From Candidatus Gastranaerophilales bacterium (lineage in GTDB: Bacteria; Bacillota; Clostridia; Lachnospirales; Lachnospiraceae), in NCBI GenBank assembly GCA_023663225.1, contig JAMPHU010000007.1, positions 1 to 64,000 of the forward strand: a stretch of 64,000 nt of DNA, in the 5' to 3' direction. This document shows positions 16,338 to 24,278 of this stretch, piece after piece. The notes beneath the pieces were generated by a model that saw nothing but the letters and a program-made list of their open reading frames with translations, was not told the DNA's origin and did no database searches. Within the stretch, counting starts at the first letter, position 1. Every line of letters begins with the position of its first letter. The position numbers and the translations under genes were made by a program.

Positions 16338-17579
16338 TCAGTCCTCAAGGCTGTGCAAAAACAGTCCGCTCCGCAGTTTCGGTTCAAACCAGGTGGACTT
16401 TGGCGGCATCAGCCGTTCCGCGTCAGCCACCGCAAACAATTCCTCTATCGAGGTGGGATGCATGGAAAATGCCACCTTCATATCGGTGTGGACTCTGCGC
16501 TCCAACTCCTTCAATCCTCTGATGCCGCCCACAAAGTCGATCCGTTTGTCCGTCTTGGGATCGCCGATCCCCAAGAGGGGCGAAAGCAGATACTTCTGCA
16601 AAATGGACACATCCAACCCATCCACCGCATCCTCGCTGCGGATCTCCTCCTTCGCGTACAGAGAATACCATTTTCCTCCCAAGTACATACCAAAAAGTCC
16701 CTTTTCCCGGGGGGCATAGGGCCGCTCTCCCAACAGCTCCACATGGAAATGTTCTTCCGTTTTCTGTAGAAATTCCTCTTCCGTCAGACCGTTTAAGTCC
16801 TTCACCACACGGTTGTAATCCAAAATATGAAGTTCCTCGTCGGGAAACAGCACCGACAAAAAGTAATTGTACTCTTCGCTCCCGTCATAGTCGGGATGCT
16901 CCTCTCGTCTCTTTAAACCCACCTTCACCGCGGAGGCGCAGCGGTGATGCCCGTCCGCAATATAGATAGCGGGAATACCGGCAAAAGCCTCCTCTATGGC
17001 GGCAATCTTCTCCTGATTGGAGATGACCCACACCCGATGCCCGATGCCGTCCTCAGAGAGAAAGTCATACACAGGATCCGTATCTCTGGTCTCGCACGTC
17101 ACCCTGCGCAGCGTATCGTTTGCGCGATACGCAAGGAAGATCGGCCCCGTCTGCATATTGCACACATCCACGTGGCGGATGCGGTCCAATTCCTTGTCCT
17201 CCCTGGTATTCTCATGCTTTTTGATCGCATTATTCAAATAATCGTCTATCGAAGCACAGGCCACGATCCCTGTCTGGCTCCTGCCGTCCATCGTCTGCTC
17301 ATAAAGGTAAAAGCAAGGCTTTTTCTCTCGAATAAAACGTCCCTCCGCGATCTGCTCCATCAGCATGGCGCGGGCTTTCTCGTACACTTCGGGAGCGTAG
17401 GTGTCAACCTCTTTTCCGAACTGCGTCTCCGCCCGATCTATCGCCAGGAACGAATCCGGATTGGCCCGCACCACCTCCAAAGCCTCTTCTCTGCTGTAAA
17501 CATCGTAGGGCAGCGCCGCGATCTTACTCTCAAACCCACTCTGCGGGCGATAGGCGCGAAACGGTCTGATCTGTGCCAT
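16338..17579 (-). CDS. DUF1015 family protein
   Basis: The 413-residue protein begins MAQIRPFRAYRPQSGFESKIAA and contains LPYDVYSREEA, NPDSFLAIDRAE and YIADGHHRCASAV. These are hallmarks of DUF1015 (COG4198), a conserved family of unknown biochemical role. The strongly conserved DGHHR segment suggests a catalytic or metal-binding site, an inference only. In many Clostridia the gene is near serA and serC, which follow here at 20.3 kb after an AT-rich insertion. Confidence 0.85.
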   Translation of the reverse strand: MAQIRPFRAYRPQSGFESKIAALPYDVYSREEALEVVRANPDSFLAIDRAETQFGKEVDTYAPEVYEKARAMLMEQIAEGRFIREKKPCFYLYEQTMDGRSQTGIVACASIDDYLNNAIKKHENTREDKELDRIRHVDVCNMQTGPIFLAYRANDTLRRVTCETRDTDPVYDFLSEDGIGHRVWVISNQEKIAAIEEAFAGIPAIYIADGHHRCASAVKVGLKRREEHPDYDGSEEYNYFLSVLFPDEELHILDYNRVVKDLNGLTEEEFLQKTEEHFHVELLGERPYAPREKGLFGMYLGGKWYSLYAKEEIRSEDAVDGLDVSILQKYLLSPLLGIGDPKTDKRIDFVGGIRGLKELERRVHTDMKVAFSMHPTSIEELFAVADAERLMPPKSTWFEPKLRSGLFLHSLED

Positions 17580-17747
17580 AATATGATTTCCTTTCTGCGA
17601 GATTTTTTAACAGAACTGTTACGTGTTCATAAATATTTTATCAGATAAAACTATACATAACAAGCATCTAGTGCTAAAATATATTGAGGAAAGTGACGAT
17701 TCAGTGAGAGAGGTACGCTTTTTTAGTTGAATTCGCAGCGAGGGTCA

Positions 17748-17847
17748 TTGTGTGGATGGTATATTCCAACGCAGACTCGCTTTCGCTGCACCTCGCTCGT
17801 AGTAATGGCATCGCTAGCGTCTGCTTTGGAAGATATCATCCGCACAA
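17748..17847. repeat. R2 palindromic element, copy lacking the apical module
   Basis: A 100-bp copy with ends TTGTGTGGATGGTATA and ATATCATCCGCACAA. Relative to 5568-5702 (in reverse orientation) the GGTAC/GTACC apical hairpin is replaced by TAATGGCAT, while the surrounding stem is retained. It lies 48 bases from the R1 copy at 17896, and the spacer between them resembles the one at 5519-5567 in reverse complement. Confidence 0.85.
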
Positions 17848-17895
17848 TTCGGATCACAGCAATCGGCAAGACCACATGATATTGCCGGTTATTTA

Positions 17896-18053
17896 GCTCC
17901 AGTGGGGTAATTGTTCCCATGAGGAACCGTTGAAACACGTCGGTACTTAGATGCCGTACTTTGGCATCTTATGTACCGCTACGTGTTTCATCGAGCGCAA
18001 TTTATTGCGCTTACGCAAGCGTGTCCGAATGGGAATGATTACCCTACCGGAGC
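17896..18053. repeat. R1 palindromic element, copy B
   Basis: A 158-bp copy in the opposite orientation to copy A. The arms start GCTCCAGTGGGGTAAT and end ATTACCCTACCGGAGC. The apical stem is GGTAC/GTACC with a GATGCC/GGCATC tip, both compensated relative to other copies. The side hairpin GCGCAATTTATTGCGC is present. Flanks TTGCCGG and CCGGCAA extend the palindrome to about 17882-18069. The rest of the 17580-18113 gap holds only the R2 copy and short spacers. Confidence 0.9.
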
Positions 18054-18113
18054 GTAACTTTCCGGCAACCAAATCATTATGAAGGAAAACGTGGGAAAGG
18101 AAGGTTTATCTAT

Positions 18114-18392
18114 ATGACAGCCGAAAATAAAGCTCTTTTAAAACGCATCAACGACTTCGCCGAGGAGGTGATGGGCGACATCGATCCGCAGAAGGTTCCT
18201 GTGTCTGTGCAGCTCACGAATCTGCGTCCCATCATGGAGGAGATCGCCGCCGAAAAAAATATGAGTCTTGAAGATGTATTTATCCTCTATATGGATCTTC
18301 AGAGCGAAGCCTCCTGCCTCTCTGACCAGAAGTTGAGGGAGAGCCTGCAAGATCTCAACAACGGTGACGGCTCTCCGCTTTTATACCGCTAG
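18114..18392 (+). CDS. Small hypothetical protein
   Basis: A 92-residue, mostly helical, acidic protein with no signal peptide or membrane segment. AAGGAAGG lies nine bases before the ATG, and codon use matches the core genome, so it looks real. Patterns such as SLEDVFILYMDLQSEAS and PVSVQLTNLRPIMEEIA seem to belong to a small Clostridiales-specific family, but I cannot name it with certainty. It is a lone plus-strand gene between the R1 element and the PadR/CPBP pair. Confidence 0.7.
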   Translation: MTAENKALLKRINDFAEEVMGDIDPQKVPVSVQLTNLRPIMEEIAAEKNMSLEDVFILYMDLQSEASCLSDQKLRESLQDLNNGDGSPLLYR

Positions 18393-18483
18393 TCCGCGCC
18401 GCAAATATGGACTTTGGAAGGTAACAGGCAATAGCAAAATCATTATTTGAGGAAATGGGCGGCAGATAGTAAAATATAGTTAA

Positions 18484-18524
18484 AAGCCGATGAAATTGAG
18501 GAAACACTCACAACTCATCGGCTC
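18484..18524. terminator. Hairpin terminator downstream of padR-like gene
   Basis: AGCCGATGA pairs with TCATCGGCT around a 21-base loop. T-rich sequence lies on either side, so it can end both the plus-strand small gene and the minus-strand PadR gene. Confidence 0.65.
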
Positions 18525-18535
18525 TTTCATTCTAA

Positions 18536-19072
18536 CTATAAAACTTCATTACAATTTTTGAGAATACGATTTGTTCCTGCTATTTCTGCATCAACTAAAT
18601 CAATCATTCGCTTTACATTCGCTGAATGTATGGCGGAAACTTCGCTTTCCCATAAGGGATTGATTTGCTTTTCAATCCCTTCACGATATTTTTGCAAAAC
18701 ACTAAGGCGTTTCTGTAAAAGTTCCCGTTGCTCAGTAGGTGTAAATGTGTTCAGAAAGAAGGCGGCAATAGAAAAGATGTTTGTATCATAATTAAATTGC
18801 GTAATTGATTTCCTAAGTGTATCTTGAAACACACATTTTCCCTTGTCTGAAAGGCTATAAACGGTACGGTCTGGCATATTACCGACTTTCTCGGTTGTGC
18901 CTGTTATATATTCCTTTTTTTCAAGGGTTTTCAAAGTAGAATATACTGTTGAATCAGCGATATTAAACCACCATTTTACATTCATATAGTTTAGGTGTTT
19001 GATGATTTCATATGCGTTTAGAGGTTTTTCATAAATAAGACCTAAAAGAATTGTGGCAGGCTTTGATAACAT
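18536..19072 (-). CDS. PadR family transcriptional regulator
   Basis: The 178-residue protein has an N-terminal winged helix. ILLGLIYEKPLNAYEIIKHL, STVYSTLKTLEKKEYI and the wing residues RTVYSLSDKG are the PadR pattern. A C-terminal helical dimerisation region of about 80 residues makes it a PadR-s2-like repressor. GGAGGAAACAGT precedes the ATG. It is AT-rich and is divergently transcribed from the CPBP-protease gene, with which it shares a 128-base intergenic region containing ATAGTACTAT repeats. It probably represses that gene and itself. Confidence 0.88.
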   Translation of the reverse strand: MLSKPATILLGLIYEKPLNAYEIIKHLNYMNVKWWFNIADSTVYSTLKTLEKKEYITGTTEKVGNMPDRTVYSLSDKGKCVFQDTLRKSITQFNYDTNIFSIAAFFLNTFTPTEQRELLQKRLSVLQKYREGIEKQINPLWESEVSAIHSANVKRMIDLVDAEIAGTNRILKNCNEVL

Positions 19073-19084
19073 ACTGTTTCCTCC

Positions 19085-19113
19085 TTGACAGTCTGTTGTA
19101 TTTATAGTACTAT
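19085..19113 (+). promoter_or_regulatory. Predicted promoter of the CPBP gene with overlapping operator
   Basis: -35 TTGACA (19085-19090), a 17-base spacer and -10 TACTAT (19108-19113). The palindrome ATAGTACTAT at 19104-19113 covers the -10 box, and AGTACTAT recurs at 19135-19142. These could be the PadR binding sites; the assignment is inferred. Confidence 0.55.
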
Positions 19114-19200
19114 ATATATGCAGTAGTTTCTATAAGTACTATTACTATACCACACCTCAATCAAAAATGGAAGAGCGACAAAGGAGAAGATTAAAGCAAA

Positions 19201-19920
19201 ATGGACAAGTTGAAAACTATCTTTTTATGCGCAACCATAGAGATAATTTTGATTGTTTGCGTTGGAGTTGCGAACATATATCCTAATCCACTAAACTACT
19301 TTCTGTTTTATAATATCTTATATGGCATTGTGTCCAGCTTTGTACTTCCGCTGTTCTTGCTGCGCAAAGAAGGAAATCTGTTTAATTTTATTGGAGTTAA
19401 AGCGGTTGGCAAAAAACAGATTGCGGTTTTAAGTGTATTTGTTGTCTTTTCTGTTGGTGGACAGCTTATTCCGATTGTGGCGAATGGTGGGACAATTCCA
19501 TGGGAATTGCTTCCTGTTGGAGTTATCCCGTTAATTATGACAACATTTTTTGAAGAATTTTTGTTTCGTGGATTTATTCAAAGCAAATTTGAAAAAGATT
19601 TTGGAGCATTGCCCGCAATTCTTGTTTCGGGGCTAATGTTTTCCTTGTACCATATAGGCTATCCTGGTTTTCGTACATTAGGAGATATTTCATTATTATT
19701 TGCCGTGGGAGTTGGATTTGCTATTGCGTATAAGCTCTCTGGAAACAACCTGACTGTCGCATATTTTGTAAATCTACCTAATGCTTTTGTAACTTACATG
19801 TTAAAGTTTGATAAGTTTCCAGTAATGGGGTTGTCGTCAACAATCGCAGGCATTATTACATTCTTCGTAATCTTTGTAATCTATATTGTATTTAGAACTT
19901 GTACTAAAAAGGAACAATGA
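19201..19920 (+). CDS. CPBP family intramembrane glutamic endopeptidase
   Basis: A 239-residue membrane protein with about seven to eight hydrophobic segments. The CPBP (Abi, PF02517) motifs are intact: FFEEFLFRGFIQ near residue 120 supplies the double Glu and Arg, and FSLYHIGY near 150 supplies the His. Relatives include eukaryotic CAAX prenyl proteases and bacteriocin self-immunity proteins. The substrate is unknown. The gene is AT-rich like the divergent PadR gene and looks like an acquired pair, perhaps for peptide-antibiotic or membrane stress. Confidence 0.87.
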   Translation: MDKLKTIFLCATIEIILIVCVGVANIYPNPLNYFLFYNILYGIVSSFVLPLFLLRKEGNLFNFIGVKAVGKKQIAVLSVFVVFSVGGQLIPIVANGGTIPWELLPVGVIPLIMTTFFEEFLFRGFIQSKFEKDFGALPAILVSGLMFSLYHIGYPGFRTLGDISLLFAVGVGFAIAYKLSGNNLTVAYFVNLPNAFVTYMLKFDKFPVMGLSSTIAGIITFFVIFVIYIVFRTCTKKEQ

Positions 19921-20140
19921 TTTTGAAAAATATAGATAAATTATCACAGAGCCTTTGCGGTTTTTCTCTTGTCGTTTTTTATCGGAATACGCCGCAGGAC
20001 TGCTTCTGGTGTGCGTTGCCGTTCCCCACCTTTTACATTTCAAAGATTCAGATTAGATAATGGCACTGATACAAGAGAAGCGGTCTGTGATGTAATTGCA
20101 AAGCATTTCAGATTAATTTGACAATATGCAAGTAACAGCC

Positions 20141-20160
20141 TAACCATACCATCCGCACAA
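20141..20160. repeat. R2 end remnant
   Basis: AACCATACCATCCGCACAA matches one end of the R2 element. It is followed after 43 bases by R1 copy C, the same arrangement as at 17.8 kb and 5.5 kb. The remaining R2 body is missing. The gap from 19921 to here shows nothing definite apart from a short reading frame ending RFRLDNGTDTREAVCDVIAK, possibly the tail of a lost gene. Confidence 0.75.
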
Positions 20161-20203
20161 TAACACTCGCCGTATCCTCAGCAAATGGTATGGCCAGTTA
20201 CTG

Positions 20204-20344
20204 AGCGCCAGTGGGGTAATTGTTCCCATGAGGAACCGTTGAAACACGTCGGCACTTAGCTGACGTACTTTGTCAGCTTATGTGCCGCTACGTGTTTCAT
20301 CGAGTGAAAACGTGTCCGAATGGGAATGATTACCCCGCTGGCGC
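20204..20344. repeat. R1 palindromic element, copy C
   Basis: A 141-bp copy, orientation as copy B. Its ends are GCGCCAGTGGGG and CCCCGCTGGCGC: the outer five-base arms differ from the GCTCC/GGAGC of the other copies, but both sides changed so pairing is kept. The apical stem is GGCAC/GTGCC with a GCTGAC/GTCAGC tip. The side hairpin is deleted. It ends 12 bases from the serA stop, between convergent genes, and could act as a terminator. Confidence 0.9.
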
Positions 20345-20356
20345 GGAACTTTCTGT

Positions 20357-21523
20357 CTATCCCTTCACAATCCTCGCGCGGAACACCCCGTCGATACGCT
20401 CCAAAGCATCGATGATATCCTGGGTGGGCGCCGACTCCACATCCAGCATGGTATACGCTACCTCGCCGCGGGATTTGTTGGTCATATCGCTGATATTGAT
20501 TCCCTGCTCGCCAAAAACGGCTGTGAACTTGCTGATCATATTGGCGATATTTTTGTGGAACACGGCCACTCTGCCCGCCACAACGCACACGCCCATGTCG
20601 CAGACGGGATAGTTGACGCTGTTGCGGATATTGCCGTTCTCCAAATAGTCCATCATCTCCTGCACTGCCATGACCGCACAGTTATCCTCGGACTCCTCTG
20701 TGCTCGCTCCCAAGTGCGGGATCACGATACAGCCGGACGCTCCCGCGGTGACAGGGTTGGGGAAATCGGACACATAGCGCGCCACTTTTCCGCTCTTGAT
20801 CCCCTCCAGCACATCTTTCTCGTTCGCAAGCAGATCTCTGGCAAAGTTTAAGATCACCACGCCGTCCTTCATCTTGGAGATGGCCTCCGCATTGATCTTC
20901 TCTTTGGTGGAATCGAGCAGAGGCACATGGATGGTGATATAGTCGCACTGTGCGTAAATATCCGTCACATCCAGCACATGCTTGACATCTCTGCTGATAT
21001 TCCATGCGGCGTTGACAGACAGATACGGATCATAGCCGTAAACCTCCATCCCCAAGCTTACCGCCAGATTGGCCACTCTGCAGCCGATGGCGCCCAGACC
21101 GATCACACCCAGCTTCTTGCCTGCAAGCTCCGTGCCGGCAAAATTCTTTTTCTCCTTCTCCGCCGTCTTGGCGATATTCTCATCCGCTTTGTTGGCTTTC
21201 ACCCACTCGATGCCGCCGACGATATCTCTGGCCGCCAAAAGCATACCGGCCACCACCAGCTCCTTCACGCCGTTTGCGTTAGCTCCGGGCGTGTTGAACA
21301 CCACGATCCCTTTCTCCGCACATCTGTCAAGGGGAATATTGTTCGTGCCCGCTCCGGCTCTCGCCACCGCCAACAGCTTATCGGACAATTCCATCTCATG
21401 CATGGAAGCGCTGCGAACCAAGATTCCCTCCGCCTCGGCCGCGTCCTCCGTCATCTGGTAACGGTCTGTCAAATTGACAAGTCCTACCTGTGAAATGGGA
21501 TTCAGACATTTAATCTTATACAT
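20357..21523 (-). CDS. serA: D-3-phosphoglycerate dehydrogenase, ACT-domain type
   Basis: It oxidises 3-phosphoglycerate with NAD as the first step of serine synthesis. The 388 residues hold the NAD-binding motif VIGLGAIGCRVAN near residue 150 and catalytic His in IPHLGASTEESEDN. A C-terminal ACT-like domain (about 315-388, starting VCVVAGRVAVFHKNI) may sense serine. The sequence NFARDLLANEKDV stands where many relatives have NFARG. It follows serC by 22 bases, so the two form a serCA unit. R1 copy C lies directly after its stop. Confidence 0.93.
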   Translation of the reverse strand: MYKIKCLNPISQVGLVNLTDRYQMTEDAAEAEGILVRSASMHEMELSDKLLAVARAGAGTNNIPLDRCAEKGIVVFNTPGANANGVKELVVAGMLLAARDIVGGIEWVKANKADENIAKTAEKEKKNFAGTELAGKKLGVIGLGAIGCRVANLAVSLGMEVYGYDPYLSVNAAWNISRDVKHVLDVTDIYAQCDYITIHVPLLDSTKEKINAEAISKMKDGVVILNFARDLLANEKDVLEGIKSGKVARYVSDFPNPVTAGASGCIVIPHLGASTEESEDNCAVMAVQEMMDYLENGNIRNSVNYPVCDMGVCVVAGRVAVFHKNIANMISKFTAVFGEQGINISDMTNKSRGEVAYTMLDVESAPTQDIIDALERIDGVFRARIVKG

Positions 21524-21545
21524 TTCTTCTCTCCTCTTTCTCCGG

Positions 21546-22631
21546 TTATTTTAAATGCTCCGCCTCGAATTTGCGCATAAACTCCACCAACTTTTCCACG
21601 CCCTCGATGGGCATTGCGTTGTAGATGCTGGCGCGCATGCCGCCCACGGTTCTGTGACCCTTTAAGTTCTCAAAACCTGCGGCCTTGGCTTCCTTTACAA
21701 ACTCGGCGTCCAGCGCTTCGTCTCCCGTCACAAAAGGCACATTCATCAAAGAGCGATCCTCCTTGCGCACCGTGCCCTTGAACAGCTTGCTCTCGTCTAA
21801 GAAATCGTAAAGGATCTTCGCCTTCTTTTCATTGTACTCCTTCATAGCCGCAAGTCCGCCCCTTTTCTTGAGCCATTTGAACACTTTGCCGCAGATATAG
21901 ATCCCGTATGCGGGGGGCGTGTTGTACAGAGAATCGTTGTCGGCGTGAATCTTGTAGCGCAGCATGGTCGGCGTTCCGGGAAGCACATCCTCCGTGATCA
22001 GATCCTCTCGGATGATCACCACGACCACTCCCGCGGGGCCCACATTTTTCTGTACGCCGCCGTAGATCACACCATACTTGGTCACATCCACCGGCTCCGA
22101 CAAAAAGCAGCTGGACACATCCGCTACCAGAGTATGTCCCTTGGTGTTGGGCAACGTGTGGAACTTGGTGCCATAGATCGTGTTATTCTCACAGATATAT
22201 ACATAGTCCGCATCTTCCGGGATATCCAGATCGGAACAGTCAGGAATATAGGAAAAAGTCTGATCCGCCGAGGACGCTGCCTCCACGGCGTCGCCGTAGA
22301 TCTTCGCCTCCTGATAAGCCTTCTTCGCCCACTGACCGGTCACGATGTAAGCGGCTTTCTTGTTTTTCATCAGATTCATGGGAATCATGGCAAACTGCTG
22401 GCTGGCTCCGCCCTGCAGAAACAGCACCTTATAATTGTCGGGAATATTCATCAACTCCCGCAGATCCGCCTCCGCCTCCTTGATGATATTGTCATAGACC
22501 TTGGAGCGGTGGCTCATCTCCATCACGGACATCCCGCTTCCCCTGTAATCAAGCATCTCCTCCGCGGCTTCCTTCAGCACCTCCTCAGGCAATACTGCAG
22601 GGCCCGCTGAAAAATTGTAGATTCTGGCCAT
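21546..22631 (-). CDS. serC: Phosphoserine aminotransferase
   Basis: A PLP enzyme that converts 3-phosphohydroxypyruvate to phosphoserine with glutamate as donor. The 361 residues begin with IYNFSAGPAVLPEEVL, and contain FLQGGASQQFAMIPMN, the PLP lysine in GVIYGGVQKNVGPAG and GGMRASIYNAMP near the end, all SerC signatures. GAGGAGG precedes the ATG, and a good promoter lies at 22689-22717. serA follows. Confidence 0.95.
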   Translation of the reverse strand: MARIYNFSAGPAVLPEEVLKEAAEEMLDYRGSGMSVMEMSHRSKVYDNIIKEAEADLRELMNIPDNYKVLFLQGGASQQFAMIPMNLMKNKKAAYIVTGQWAKKAYQEAKIYGDAVEAASSADQTFSYIPDCSDLDIPEDADYVYICENNTIYGTKFHTLPNTKGHTLVADVSSCFLSEPVDVTKYGVIYGGVQKNVGPAGVVVVIIREDLITEDVLPGTPTMLRYKIHADNDSLYNTPPAYGIYICGKVFKWLKKRGGLAAMKEYNEKKAKILYDFLDESKLFKGTVRKEDRSLMNVPFVTGDEALDAEFVKEAKAAGFENLKGHRTVGGMRASIYNAMPIEGVEKLVEFMRKFEAEHLK

Positions 22632-22688
22632 TTTTTCATCTCCTCCTCAAATAAATATGCTTTCAACTCTTTTTTGACACATGTATAT

Positions 22689-22717
22689 AGCATAATCGTT
22701 CCGGCCTTATTCGTCAA
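22689..22717 (-). promoter_or_regulatory. Predicted promoter of serC-serA
   Basis: On the minus strand, -35 TTGACG (22712-22717), a 17-base spacer and -10 TATGCT (22689-22694), about 60 bases before the serC start. No riboswitch-like structure is evident in the short leader. Confidence 0.75.
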
Positions 22718-22787
22718 CTTTTTTGGCTCATTATTCCAATTTTGTATGCGTCAGGCGGACAAAAAATACAAAAATGTATTTGTGCAA

Positions 22788-24254
22788 TCAATAAAACATG
22801 ACCACCGGCGTGCCGATCTCCACCTTCTCGTAAAGCTCCGCCATGACGTCCGTAGGCGTGTTGATACATCCGTGGGAGCCGCCTGTCTGATAGAGTTCTC
22901 CGCCAAACTCACTCCGCCAACTGGCGTCGTGGATTCCGATATTGCCTTTGACCGGCACCCAGTAGCTCACCCTCGAGGCGTAACCCGGGCCGCGCAGGAC
23001 GCGGTTCCTCTGCTTGTTGTAGACAAAATTGACTCCCTGGGGCGTCCCCATGCGTCTGCCGGTATTGCCCGTGACAATATCCGTCTCGATCACCAGCTCG
23101 CCCTCCTCATAATAATACATTTTCTGCTGCGTCATATCTACTTCTATGTAAGTGCTGCCGATATCGTTCCTGCCCCTGGCCACGCCCTGCATCTCATAGG
23201 CAGGAATATGCAGAACCTCCTCCCCCGCATGACATTCCGCCGTCAAAAGATTTTCCATCAGATAGGCCACCTCCGCCTCCTGATCTAAGAGCGTGCCGTA
23301 AGTGCCTCCCGCGGGAACCGTGACCAGATCTCCTCTGGTACTCATAAATTCCCTGTCCTTGCCATATGTGTCATAAGTCTCCGCAAGATCCGCCACATAC
23401 GCTCTCACAGCCTCCTCGTCGAGCACAAACTGCCCGTCCTCAGTCAATACCGGAAAATCCATCCCGCCTTCCCACAAGTCCTCCCTGCGTTCATACAGGA
23501 GAAAATGCGCCGCAAGCTCGGGGGTGATCTTGATATTTTCATCTCCCATATCGTACACGATATCACAGTTTTGAAACACATCCAGCCGCTCCCAGACCTC
23601 CCTGATCCGCTCCTGTTCCTCCGTAAAAGGGATGTCATAAAAACAATCCATCTCGTCGATATTGACCTCATAGATTCCGGCGGCAACGGACTCCTTAAGC
23701 AGCTCAAAGGCTCTGTCCATATCGATCTGATGGGTCAACCCGTCAAAATGCCACCAGCCGGACTTCCAGTCAATGCCGATCGTATAAATACCTGACACCC
23801 TATCGCTGTAATGCTGCACACAGGTCTGTTCAAACGCCTCCCTGAGCGCGTCCTCATCATAGGTGATCTGCGGTACGATCCGATGCTCTCTGTGAAACAG
23901 GATATTGTCCACCCACAAAAGCGGATTCTGCTGTTCCATATAAGCTTCCAAGACGGGGAGATAATCGCAAGTATACCCCATCTCCCCCAAGTCGATCTCA
24001 TTGGGATAGATGCTGTCCCAGCCTGAATCAAGCTGTATGATGACAACGGGAGCCTCTGTCTGTGACAAAAGCTCCTCATTGACCTCCTCCACCGTCTTGC
24101 CCGTGCAATAGATCCCATTGATCCAGGTGTTCAGACTAAACCCTGACCGATAATAAAAAGCCAGAAGAAAATAGCCTGCAAACACCAATACAGTCAACAA
24201 CAGAACGGCAAATATTATTTTTCTGAACACAGCGCCCTTTCGTCTCTCGGTCAT
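22788..24254 (-). CDS. L,D-transpeptidase with peptidoglycan-binding-like domains
   Basis: The 488-residue protein has a basic N-terminus and one membrane anchor (IIFAVLLLTVLVFAGYFLLAF, about 13-33). Two PG_binding_4-like regions lie between about residues 45 and 300. The C-terminal YkuD domain carries SHGCINTPTDV with the catalytic Cys463 and the His two residues before it. Such enzymes make 3-3 peptidoglycan cross-links outside the membrane. The protein resembles the Clostridial VanW/YkuD-type transpeptidases. It ends 25 bases after ilvB's stop region and may be cotranscribed with ilvB. Confidence 0.9.
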   Translation of the reverse strand: MTERRKGAVFRKIIFAVLLLTVLVFAGYFLLAFYYRSGFSLNTWINGIYCTGKTVEEVNEELLSQTEAPVVIIQLDSGWDSIYPNEIDLGEMGYTCDYLPVLEAYMEQQNPLLWVDNILFHREHRIVPQITYDEDALREAFEQTCVQHYSDRVSGIYTIGIDWKSGWWHFDGLTHQIDMDRAFELLKESVAAGIYEVNIDEMDCFYDIPFTEEQERIREVWERLDVFQNCDIVYDMGDENIKITPELAAHFLLYERREDLWEGGMDFPVLTEDGQFVLDEEAVRAYVADLAETYDTYGKDREFMSTRGDLVTVPAGGTYGTLLDQEAEVAYLMENLLTAECHAGEEVLHIPAYEMQGVARGRNDIGSTYIEVDMTQQKMYYYEEGELVIETDIVTGNTGRRMGTPQGVNFVYNKQRNRVLRGPGYASRVSYWVPVKGNIGIHDASWRSEFGGELYQTGGSHGCINTPTDVMAELYEKVEIGTPVVMFY

Positions 24255-24278
24255 ATGGCTTAATCCTTTTGCAAAACT

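Noticed and set aside
20000..20110. Short frame ending RFRLDNGTDTREAVCDVIAK
   Set aside because: It resembles a gene tail but is too short, has no start and cannot be assigned to any family.
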